Positions 7,663-14,170 of a stretch of DNA of 16,662 nucleotides are shown here, piece after piece. The first letter of the stretch is position 1, and each line of letters starts with the position of its first letter. The position numbers and the translations under genes are program-made. The DNA is from Nitrospirota bacterium (GTDB lineage Bacteria; Nitrospirota_A; Leptospirillia; Leptospirillales; Leptospirillaceae): the NCBI GenBank assembly GCA_021795275.1, contig JAJYPO010000026.1, positions 1-16,662 of the forward strand. The letters run 5' to 3'. Under the pieces are notes generated by a model. That model saw only the letters and a list, made by a program, of their open reading frames with translations. It did no database searches and was not told the DNA's origin.

Positions 7663-9036
7663 TCAGGCTTCGAGCAGGCCTGCCAGCTTTCTTTCAAGAT
7701 CTTCCGGCGTGATCCTGTCCCGGAGATATTTCACCCAAAGGATCTTTTCCGATTCCCGGTAGCGGCAATCCACCACGCCAGCCATGTCTCCCATCTGCCG
7801 GACGAGAGGCTGGGGATCGGAAAGCTCCCTCGCCACCGGCCGCTCAAAGGTTTCAAGCAGGTTGGGATCGGTCAGCCCCATCGAAATGAAGAACCACAGG
7901 ATGGCGATCACCAGCATCCCGGTGAAAAAGGCCTCGTTCGACACCGTGACCAGGGCGCCACCCAGAGCACCGCCTAAAAAGGCTCCCATGAACTGGCTCA
8001 TGTTGAAGACTCCCGACGAGGTCCCACGGGTTCGCGTCCGGACAAATCGGGTCATGATGGAGGGCATGAGAGGCTCGAGGAGGTTGAAGCCGACGAAGAA
8101 GACGGACAGGCCGGCGATCAGACCGAATTCGCTGCGGTATCCCAGAAGGAAAATCACGAAGCTCACGACGATGAAGGCGATGGCGATCAGGTAGACCACC
8201 TTGAGCTTTTTTCGCTTTTCGGCCAGGATCATCCCCGGAACCATGAGAAACATTCCGCCGAGAATCACGGGCAGATAGACCTTCCACATGCTCTGGGCCG
8301 ACATGTACTTGTGGAGGAGAACCGGAAAGCTCACGAATACGCCGGTCAGAAAAAGATGCAGGGTGAAGACGGAAATATCGATCCGGAGAAGGGCCGGATT
8401 CCGGAGAACGTAACCGAGCTGGGAAAAGGACAGCTCCATTTCGTTCTTGTGGACCGCACCGACCGGATTGGGAACGACAAGAAGAAGGATCGCGATCCCC
8501 ACGAGGGCCAGAACGGCCGTCAGCCAGAAGAGGGAGGCGCCCCCATAATGGGCACCCATGATCGGTCCCACCACCATCCCGACGGCGAAGGATAGACCGA
8601 TCGAGATCCCGATCCCCGCCATGGCCCGCGTCCGGTACTCCTCGCGGGTGAGATCGGCCATCAGGGCGATCACTACCGAGGCGACGGCCCCCGACCCCTG
8701 GAGAAGCCGTCCGATAAAAAGGGCCATCACCGAATGGGCGGTCGCCGCGAAGACCGAGCCTCCCGCAAAAATAAGAAGGCCCGCCACGATCAGGGGTTTA
8801 CGGCCGAAGCGGTCGGACAGCATCCCGAAGGGAATCTGGAACACCGCCTGGGAGAGCCCGTATCCCCCAAGGGCCAGGCCGAGCCACAGGGGATCGGCCC
8901 CCGGAAGGGTCCTTGCGTAAAGGCTGATGACCGGCAGCACAATGAACAGTCCGAACATCCGAATTGCGAAAATCATGCTGAGACCGGCCAGAGTCTTCTT
9001 CTCGACCGCGCTCAGTCCTTCCCCGTTCCCTGCCAT
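7663..9036 (-). CDS. yajR: MFS transporter of the YajR type with C-terminal YAM domain
   Basis: This 457-residue, twelve-helix major facilitator protein closely follows E. coli YajR. The opening reads FAIRMFGLFIVLPVISLY, motif A is GMLSDRFGRKP (71-81), then come GRLLQGSGA (109-117) and SDLTREE-like ADLTREE. YajR proteins differ from most drug-efflux MFS members by a C-terminal ferredoxin-like domain, and residues about 400-457 here fit that (QPLVRQMGDMAGVVDCRYRE and onward). The substrate is unknown in the family; it is thought to be a proton-driven exporter of the inner membrane. The start ATG at 9036 has AAAGGA seven bases upstream. It heads the run that continues into the channel gene and the arg genes. 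Confidence 0.9.
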   Translation of the reverse strand: MAGNGEGLSAVEKKTLAGLSMIFAIRMFGLFIVLPVISLYARTLPGADPLWLGLALGGYGLSQAVFQIPFGMLSDRFGRKPLIVAGLLIFAGGSVFAATAHSVMALFIGRLLQGSGAVASVVIALMADLTREEYRTRAMAGIGISIGLSFAVGMVVGPIMGAHYGGASLFWLTAVLALVGIAILLLVVPNPVGAVHKNEMELSFSQLGYVLRNPALLRIDISVFTLHLFLTGVFVSFPVLLHKYMSAQSMWKVYLPVILGGMFLMVPGMILAEKRKKLKVVYLIAIAFIVVSFVIFLLGYRSEFGLIAGLSVFFVGFNLLEPLMPSIMTRFVRTRTRGTSSGVFNMSQFMGAFLGGALGGALVTVSNEAFFTGMLVIAILWFFISMGLTDPNLLETFERPVARELSDPQPLVRQMGDMAGVVDCRYRESEKILWVKYLRDRITPEDLERKLAGLLEA

Positions 9037-9116
9037 GAAACTATCCTTTCCCGAAATCCGGTTTTTTCAATCCTGGAGACATCGATCCGCCTGAAGACAA
9101 AGGCGCGCATCTCTAC

Positions 9117-9146
9117 AGGGTAACCGGTAAACCCCTTAAAATTCAA
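9117..9146 (-). promoter_or_regulatory. Candidate promoter for the yajR-channel-arg run
   Basis: On the minus strand TTGAAT (9146-9141) and TACCCT (9122-9117) are 18 bases apart, about 80 bases before the transporter ATG. The -10 box is weak (three of six consensus bases). The spacer contains the near-repeat GGTTTACC/GGTTACC, a possible operator. This is a pattern match only. Confidence 0.3.
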
Positions 9147-9182
9147 GCATCGTTGTCGAAGGTCCGGACAGAGACATGATTC

Positions 9183-9212
9183 GCACGACCGCTCGACACT
9201 CCAGCGGCGTGC
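9183..9212 (-). terminator. Strong hairpin after the small membrane protein pair
   Basis: On the minus strand GCACGCCGCT (9212-9203) pairs with AGCGGTCGTGC (9193-9183), a ten-pair stem with a single bulged T and a nine-base loop. The stem can extend by TTC/GAA across another bulge. It lies seven bases after the stop of the 61-residue protein and before the candidate yajR promoter, as a transcript end would. It lacks a T tract, so it may be a 3'-end stabiliser or an attenuating structure and not a classic intrinsic terminator. Confidence 0.42.
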
Positions 9213-9219
9213 CGAACCC

Positions 9220-9405
9220 TTATTTGGAAGGACTGGCGGAAGGGGGGTAGGATGGATGGGAATACTGGCTGAAGGAATCCTTTCCCAGCAATCCCCACAT
9301 CATGGAACCAAAGAGAAGAAGAAAAAGACCGATGACTCCGGCCAATATGAAAAATATCGGCCGGGCATCGGTCCACATTTTCTTGATTTCCGCAATAAAC
9401 CGCAT
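9220..9405 (-). CDS. Small single-helix membrane protein, 61 residues
   Basis: No family is recognised. The protein has a basic amphipathic start (MRFIAEIKKMWTDARP), one membrane helix at about 17-40 rich in Phe, Leu and Gly, and a short polar tail with Tyr, Pro and Ser (SYPPSASPSK). The positive charges before the helix suggest an N-in topology. The start ATG at 9405 has AGGA six bases upstream. It lies 31 bases after another tiny membrane protein gene on the same strand, so the two are very likely co-transcribed. Proteins of this size and shape are often accessory subunits of respiratory or transport complexes, but no partner is encoded next to them. Confidence 0.72.
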   Translation of the reverse strand: MRFIAEIKKMWTDARPIFFILAGVIGLFLLLFGSMMWGLLGKDSFSQYSHPSYPPSASPSK

Positions 9406-9436
9406 CAGAAATCCTAGAAAAAGGCCAGCACGAAAC

Positions 9437-9565
9437 CTACTTGTCGGGATTGGAATAGATGGAAGAGATGGCCATGAACCATCCCGCGACTATCGCAAAC
9501 CCGAGAGCGATCGGGATAGCCCACTCCAGCGCAGTCCAGTTACCAACGGTTTGAATGGGAGCCAT
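9437..9565 (-). CDS. Tiny single-helix membrane protein, 42 residues
   Basis: Too short for usual gene-length cut-offs, but well supported. ATG at 9565 has GGAGG seven bases upstream, the frame runs 42 codons to TAG at 9439-9437, and a good promoter lies upstream. The product starts MAPIQTVGNWTALEWAIP, has one membrane helix at about 14-34 and ends SSIYSNPDK. The aromatic girdle (Trp 10, 15 and 29, Tyr 37) is typical of a real membrane-spanning peptide and would not be expected of a random frame. Function is unknown. It forms a pair with the 61-residue protein downstream. Small subunits of terminal oxidases have a similar look, but I see no diagnostic residue. Confidence 0.68.
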   Translation of the reverse strand: MAPIQTVGNWTALEWAIPIALGFAIVAGWFMAISSIYSNPDK

Positions 9566-9631
9566 TCTGGAACCTCCAATCGGGATAATGTAATAGTTCG
9601 GACGACGAACAGGTGAGTCGCCGTTTCCTAG

Positions 9632-9660
9632 AGGATATCCAAAGAAATCAAAAATCGCAA
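9632..9660 (-). promoter_or_regulatory. Sigma70-like promoter for the small membrane protein pair
   Basis: On the minus strand TTGCGA (9660-9655) and TATCCT (9637-9632) are separated by exactly 17 bases, each matching four of six consensus positions. The spacer is T-rich. The start of transcription would fall near 9625, giving a leader of about 60 bases before the GGAGG and ATG of the 42-residue gene. Confidence 0.5.
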
Positions 9661-9699
9661 GTCGAAAAAATCGAACCGGTCCCGAATCCTTCCCTCACG

Positions 9700-10272
9700 C
9701 TACCGACCATAACGCCCCACGAGATTTCCCTTTCCGATGGTCGCGAAATGGAGAAAATAGCCGATCTGGGCCGGAGATGCGGTCGGTGACACAGGCAACT
9801 TGGCCGTCTTGAGAGCATAGACCGTGACGATGTAGTGATGGGGACGATCGCCCTTCGGCGGACAGGGCCCTCCATAACCCGGGGCTCCAAAGTCGGTCAC
9901 GGCCTGAAGGGATCCGGCCGGAAGCCGATGGCCATCCTTGGTCCCCGCCCCCTCAGGAAGGGCGTGGACCGTGGCCGGAATGTCGTAGACCACCCAATGC
10001 CACCAGCCGGAACCGGTGGGAGCGTCAGGATCGTACACGGTCACCGCCACACTTTTCGTCCCCCGCGGAAGCCTCCCCCAGCGGATCCCGGGGGAGACGT
10101 TTTTACCGGTGCATCCGAACCCGGAAAAAACGTATTTCGACCCGATCCTCCCCCCGTTTCTGAAGGCGGAACTCGTCACCCTGATTGGGGAGAGGGCAAA
10201 GGAGAGGGTCGGCGCAAAAATAAGGGCGGACAGGAGCAGGGTCAGGAGCAGGATTTTGATTCTGGAAAACAT
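9700..10272 (-). CDS. Secreted PEBP-fold protein, YbhB/YbcL family
   Basis: A signal peptide (basic MFSRIK, then a hydrophobic core to about 20, probable cleavage after SFA at 26) sends this 190-residue protein to the periplasm. The mature part is a phosphatidylethanolamine-binding-protein fold: DPDAPTGSGWWHWVVYDIP (81-99) and GGPCPPKGDRPHHY (134-147) are the two anion-pocket motifs. Cys 54 and Cys 137 occupy places also seen in periplasmic YbcL and could form a disulphide. The biochemical role of bacterial members is unsettled. Two starts compete: ATG at 10284 and ATG at 10272. GGAGG overlaps the first and is five bases before the second, so I prefer 10272. The gene lies some 50 bases after ubiA and may belong to the same transcript. 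Confidence 0.88.
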   Translation of the reverse strand: MFSRIKILLLTLLLSALIFAPTLSFALSPIRVTSSAFRNGGRIGSKYVFSGFGCTGKNVSPGIRWGRLPRGTKSVAVTVYDPDAPTGSGWWHWVVYDIPATVHALPEGAGTKDGHRLPAGSLQAVTDFGAPGYGGPCPPKGDRPHHYIVTVYALKTAKLPVSPTASPAQIGYFLHFATIGKGNLVGRYGR

Positions 10273-10326
10273 CGAAGCCTCCATTCGAAGCTGTCCCTTT
10301 TGAAAGGAACGGGTCCGGACTGATTG

Positions 10327-11193
10327 TCAGACAAGAATCGGCGAGGAGGACCAGAAGCCCGCCAGAATGAGCCCTCCCAGGAGCGCATGGGAGCGGAAGA
10401 GACGGAGCGGCTCATCTTCGCTCAACCCCGAGCGCATCCGGAGGGATTGCCAGAAGATGGCTGAGAAGAAAAGACCGATCGAGAGCAGGAGCCATCCGGA
10501 CTGGGGAAGTGATCGTCCCGCCTGCCACAGAAGGAGTGCGGCCAGAGCGGAGAAGAAGAGGAAGACGGCCCAGAGAGACGGTCCGAAGGTGACGGCTCCC
10601 GACCGGACACCGGCCTTCCGGTCGTCCGGAAGATCCGCCACCGCATAGATGAGGTCATAGGCCGTGGACCAGAAGAGGCCGGCCAGGGCAATCTCAACTC
10701 CCGGGAGCGAGAAGGTTCCCGTAAGCTGGACCCAGGCCATGAGAGGAGCCGTCGCTCCGAAGGGAATCCCCATGAAAAGCTGGGGAAGAGGAAAGAATCG
10801 CTTCATGAGCGGATAGACCACCGCAGAACCATATCCCGCGACTGCCACCAGGATGGCCTTTGCCGAAAAAAATGTGAGAAGGGAGGCCGAGAGGAGGGTC
10901 AGAAGAAGAAAAACCCCGAGGGCCCAAGCGACGGAGAGGCGTCCGTCGGCCAGGGGCCGCATTCTGGTCCGGGCTACCTCCCGGTCGATCTTCCTGTCGA
11001 AGATGTCGTTCACGACGCAACCCGCAGAACGGGTCAGGAAGGCGCCTGCGAGAAAGACGGCGACCCATTTCCAAGGGACCTCTCCAGGACGTGCAAGGAG
11101 AAGGGCCCATCCCGCCGGGAGAAAAAGAAGAACCCAGCCGATGGGCCTGTCGAAGCGAATCAGATCCAGAGTCGCTGAAAAACGCCGAGTCAT
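10327..11193 (-). CDS. ubiA: 4-Hydroxybenzoate polyprenyltransferase (UbiA)
   Basis: UbiA attaches the polyprenyl tail to 4-hydroxybenzoate in the inner membrane. The protein has 288 residues, near the E. coli length, with about eight to nine membrane helices. The two Mg-diphosphate motifs are present: NDIFDRKID (62-70) followed by RMRPLADG (77-84), and YAVADLPDDRKAG (183-195). The ATG at 11193 shares four bases with the ubiC stop (ATGA) and has GGAGG six bases upstream; an open frame that continues upstream to 11790 is not coding beyond this point, since it would run through ubiC in another frame. Its place after ubiC argues for 4-hydroxybenzoate and against menaquinone (MenA) or haem (CtaB) substrates. 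Confidence 0.93.
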   Translation of the reverse strand: MTRRFSATLDLIRFDRPIGWVLLFLPAGWALLLARPGEVPWKWVAVFLAGAFLTRSAGCVVNDIFDRKIDREVARTRMRPLADGRLSVAWALGVFLLLTLLSASLLTFFSAKAILVAVAGYGSAVVYPLMKRFFPLPQLFMGIPFGATAPLMAWVQLTGTFSLPGVEIALAGLFWSTAYDLIYAVADLPDDRKAGVRSGAVTFGPSLWAVFLFFSALAALLLWQAGRSLPQSGWLLLSIGLFFSAIFWQSLRMRSGLSEDEPLRLFRSHALLGGLILAGFWSSSPILV

Positions 11194-11723
11194 AGGCCGC
11201 CTCCGCCGGCAAGCCGAAAAAGAGCGTCCAGGAAGAACTCCTCGATCCGGAGGGCGAGTCCCTCGCGGGTCCGCATCCGGTAGGAGCGAGCCCATGTCCC
11301 TCCAGACTCCCGGGGCCCGTGGGGATCGAAGGGGGTGGAGACGGAGAAAACGGAAAACTCGTCCTTGGTCAGGGGTCCGTACCGGGCCTCCATCGACTGG
11401 CCGATGGGAAGATCCCCGCGCATGAGAGAGGCAATCCATGGAGCCTCCTCCCGCGACGGGATGGAAAGGAGGCGCGTCCTCGCAAAGACGAGCCGGCCGA
11501 TCGAGGGCACCCGAAGATAAACCTTCCTGATCCCCTCGGGAGCATCCGGGAGGAGAACGGTCTCGACCTCGACCCTCTCCCCCGAAAGAAAGGTCAGGGA
11601 ACGGGTCAGGGTTCCGTCCAGACCCAGAAGCATTCGAAAGGGTCCCGGAAGAAGCGGAAATCCGGGAGGAAGAGGTTCCTCGAGGACCGCCTCCATGGAC
11701 TCGCTCTCCGCTTTTTCGCTCAC
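11190..11723 (-). CDS. ubiC: Chorismate lyase-like protein (UbiC)
   Basis: UbiC removes pyruvate from chorismate to give 4-hydroxybenzoate, the entry step of ubiquinone-type quinone synthesis. The 177-residue protein shows the family features in order: LGLDGTLTR (33-41), VYLR (68-71, aligning with the substrate Arg 76 region of the E. coli enzyme), ARTRLL (81-86), LPIGQSMEARYG (105-116) and LRIEEFFLDALF (158-169, aligning with catalytic Glu 155). Overall similarity to E. coli UbiC is low, but the motif order and the ubiA neighbour make the call likely. The start is GTG at 11723, overlapping the radical SAM stop (GTGA). An ATG nine codons later (11696) has GGAGAG seven bases upstream and is a real alternative. 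Confidence 0.82.
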   Translation of the reverse strand: MSEKAESESMEAVLEEPLPPGFPLLPGPFRMLLGLDGTLTRSLTFLSGERVEVETVLLPDAPEGIRKVYLRVPSIGRLVFARTRLLSIPSREEAPWIASLMRGDLPIGQSMEARYGPLTKDEFSVFSVSTPFDPHGPRESGGTWARSYRMRTREGLALRIEEFFLDALFRLAGGGGL

Positions 11724-13291
11724 GAAGCCTGGACCACGACCGACCCCTTGGAGGATATTCCGACGGCACCGAGGGATTTCTTGATCTCACGCATCACAAC
11801 CCGTCCCATCGCCATGGGCTCGATGTCCCAAGCCAGAAGACAGGCCTTCGCGATCAGCTCCCCGAGGGGGCCCGGATTGTAGAGGAGCTTGCGGATGGTC
11901 CACGGGTTCAGCGAAATGGGATCGTAGTCGGGGTCGAGCCACCCCTCACGCATGAGACGCTTCTCGAAGCTCGTGTGGGGCTGGACCGCCAGGAAAAAGA
12001 CCATAGGATAGACATTCTCCGGTCCGAAGATGCCGCAGATGGCCTCGTAGCTTTCGACGGCCTCGGCCAGTGATTCCGGTGTCTCGCCCGGCGCGTTCAG
12101 GGAGTAATTCAGGATGATCTTTCCCTTGTATCCGGCGGCCTTGAGGTTTCTGCATCCTTCCATCAGTCCTTCCAGTCGGAAGCCCATCTTGAGGGAGTCC
12201 AGAATCTCCTGGGAGCCGGAGGTGATCGCCACTTCGAGGTCTCCCATTCCTGACTCCACCATCAGCCGCGCCATTTCCGGAGAAATGAGACTGGTCCGGA
12301 TATAGCCGCTCCAGGTGATGTCGAGGCGACTGTCCCGGAGGGCCGTGAGAAGGGCAATGGCCTCGGGAACCGCCTTGACGCCAGGAATGAACTGGGCGTC
12401 TGCAAACCAGAAGTTCCGGATTCCCCATCGGTCCCGATACTGGCGGATCTCGTCCACCACGTCTTCCGGATCACGGTAGTAGACCCGCTTTCCCTCGATA
12501 TAGGTATACAGACAGAAGGAGCATCCGTAAGGACAGCCACGCTTGGTCTGGATTCCGACGGTTTTGCCGTGATACATCTCGTGGCCCGGGAATACGGATT
12601 CGAGATAGGCCAGATCGAAAGGAGCACGCCGTATTTCCACTGCCCCCGCCTTCTTTCCCAAAACGATCTGCGTACCCTTCCGGGTGATGACGCGTTCGTC
12701 ATCGACCGGACGCCCTTCGAGGGTCTTGATCAGGGCCGTCTCTCCCTCCCCCACCACCCCGACCACGCCTTCCGGAAGCAGGCGGATGATCTGTTCGGCG
12801 AAAACCGAAAAGGCCCCGCCCCCGACCATGACGCGGGCCTTCGGAGCCCTTCGGACGCCCTCCTTGATGAAGCGAAGCTTCTTGTGGAATTCCGAACGGT
12901 ATTTCCAGACCATGCGAACCCCGTCCAACGCGGCGTAAGCCCGGGTGAGAAGGTTGGGGGAGTAATAGAATTCGAAGGCCCGCCGGAGGGAATTGTCTCC
13001 CTCGTGGGGAGCGAATATCTGGACGTCCCGCCAGGAATAGGCGAGAAGGTCAGGGGAAAACTCCGCAATTTTTTTCGTCAGTGCGGGCATCTGGTCGGCC
13101 TCTTCGAAGCGGGTCAGGTCGAGGACCTCGAGCGCGACTTCCGGATGCTCCCGGTGAATCCAGTTCGCAAGGTATCCGATCCCCACGGGAAAGATCGGGC
13201 GAACGGGAAGCCAGACGAAAAGAACCCTCCGGTACAGGCTGGACGGACGATCTCCCGTCCCCGCCACCATGGGCAACTCTTTTACCTCCAT
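11720..13291 (-). CDS. B12-binding-type radical SAM protein in the quinone operon
   Basis: The 523-residue protein has the two-domain plan of cobalamin-linked radical SAM enzymes. Residues about 20-190 are a Rossmann-like B12-binding domain (VLFVWLPVRPIFPVGIGYL, later MVGGGAF at 155-161 and VGEGETAL at 180-187). Residues about 245-450 are the radical SAM barrel, with the iron-sulphur cysteines C253, C257 and C260 in RGCPYGCSFC. A stretch at about 90-150 between the halves of the first domain (APHEGDN, FEFYYSPN, VWKYRSEFHKKLRF) looks like a lineage-specific insertion. Related enzymes perform C-methylation or ring chemistry, as in BchE. The exact reaction is unknown. ATG at 13291 overlaps the ubiE stop by one base (TAATG) with GGGAG upstream, and its stop overlaps ubiC, so it is locked into the quinone operon. 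Confidence 0.85.
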   Translation of the reverse strand: MEVKELPMVAGTGDRPSSLYRRVLFVWLPVRPIFPVGIGYLANWIHREHPEVALEVLDLTRFEEADQMPALTKKIAEFSPDLLAYSWRDVQIFAPHEGDNSLRRAFEFYYSPNLLTRAYAALDGVRMVWKYRSEFHKKLRFIKEGVRRAPKARVMVGGGAFSVFAEQIIRLLPEGVVGVVGEGETALIKTLEGRPVDDERVITRKGTQIVLGKKAGAVEIRRAPFDLAYLESVFPGHEMYHGKTVGIQTKRGCPYGCSFCLYTYIEGKRVYYRDPEDVVDEIRQYRDRWGIRNFWFADAQFIPGVKAVPEAIALLTALRDSRLDITWSGYIRTSLISPEMARLMVESGMGDLEVAITSGSQEILDSLKMGFRLEGLMEGCRNLKAAGYKGKIILNYSLNAPGETPESLAEAVESYEAICGIFGPENVYPMVFFLAVQPHTSFEKRLMREGWLDPDYDPISLNPWTIRKLLYNPGPLGELIAKACLLAWDIEPMAMGRVVMREIKKSLGAVGISSKGSVVVQAS

Positions 13292-14043
13292 TACTTTTCT
13301 CCCATATGGATCGCGACGATCCCTCCCGACAGATTCCGGTAGACGACATTTGAAAAGCCGGCCTTCCTGATCGTCTCGCTAAAACTCTCCTGATCCGGAA
13401 ATTTTGCGATCGATGCGGGCAGGTACTCGTAGATCCCTGTATTGTCCCTGGATATCCATTTGCCGATCTTCGGCAGGATGAAGAAGGAATAGAAGCGGTA
13501 CAATCCATCCCAAAGGGCGTTCACGGGATGGGAAAACTCCAGGCAGGCAAAGCGCCCGCCCGGCTTCAGGACCCTGTAAATTTCAGCCAGGGCCACGTCG
13601 AGATTGGTCACATTTCTGAGCCCGAACCCCACCGTCAGACGGTCGACCGTACCGGAGGGAAGGGGGATGCTTTCCGCATTGGCCTGGATCATGACCGGCC
13701 GCGCACGGCTCATCCTTTCCTTGAGGCCGTCGATGACACGGGAGCGGGCCTTGGAAAGACCAACCCGGAGCATCGCCATGTTGAGATCGACGGTCATGAC
13801 AAGCCCATCTCCCCCCGCCTTTTCGGCGGCCAGAAGAGACAGATCGGCGGTTCCTCCGCACAGATCCAGAATGACCTGTCCTTTTTCGATTTTCAGAAGG
13901 TCGATCGTCAGGCGCTTCCATCGGTGGTGCTGGCCCAGGCTCAGAACCGAATTGTTGAGGTCGTAGGCCTTGGCTGCCGATGTGAACATGTTCTGGACGA
14001 CGTCTTGCTTGCGTTCCTTGGCAGGAAGGGAATACTCCGACAT
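13291..14043 (-). CDS. ubiE: UbiE/MenG quinone C-methyltransferase
   Basis: UbiE adds a methyl group from S-adenosylmethionine to a ring carbon of the prenylated quinone precursor. The 250 residues match the family. Visible motifs are YDLNNSVLSLGQHHRWKR (27-44), SAM motif I LDLCGGTADLS (59-69), VGFGLRN (138-144) and EFSHP (169-173). The start is ATG at 14043 with AAGGA five bases upstream. The open frame continues back to a TTG at 14139, but that part has no family resemblance and spans the likely transcription start. First gene of the coupled run ubiE, radical SAM, ubiC, ubiA. From sequence alone the substrate could also be demethylmenaquinone; the ubiC/ubiA neighbours favour a benzoquinone. 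Confidence 0.94.
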   Translation of the reverse strand: MSEYSLPAKERKQDVVQNMFTSAAKAYDLNNSVLSLGQHHRWKRLTIDLLKIEKGQVILDLCGGTADLSLLAAEKAGGDGLVMTVDLNMAMLRVGLSKARSRVIDGLKERMSRARPVMIQANAESIPLPSGTVDRLTVGFGLRNVTNLDVALAEIYRVLKPGGRFACLEFSHPVNALWDGLYRFYSFFILPKIGKWISRDNTGIYEYLPASIAKFPDQESFSETIRKAGFSNVVYRNLSGGIVAIHMGEK

Positions 14044-14127
14044 TCCGGTCCTTTCGGATGATGACGTGGAAGAGGCGTGACCCGCCGCCGTTTGGGAAAG
14101 GCCATACGCCCCCTGATCAGTTTTCCA

Positions 14128-14155
14128 ATTATAACGCAAGATTTCCCGGGATCAA
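14128..14155 (-). promoter_or_regulatory. Sigma70-like promoter for the quinone operon
   Basis: On the minus strand a perfect TATAAT (14133-14128) follows TTGATC (14155-14150) after 16 bases. Transcription would begin near 14121, leaving a leader of about 78 bases before the ubiE ATG. The -35 box lies 16 bases from the start codon of the divergent exopolyphosphatase gene, so the two transcription units share one short control region. Confidence 0.62.
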
Positions 14156-14170
14156 TCGGCAAGGAGCCGA

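Noticed and set aside
9662..9674. TCGAAAAAATCGA palindrome after the PEBP gene as a terminator
   Set aside because: Only a four-base stem with an all-A/T loop; too weak to call.
11194..11790. Upstream 199 codons of the open frame that contains ubiA
   Set aside because: This part lies over ubiC in another frame and resembles no UbiA sequence; the true ubiA start is the ATG at 11193 with GGAGG.
14044..14139. TTG-initiated N-terminal extension of ubiE
   Set aside because: No family similarity, no ribosome binding site, and it covers the likely transcription start; ATG at 14043 has a clear AAGGA.
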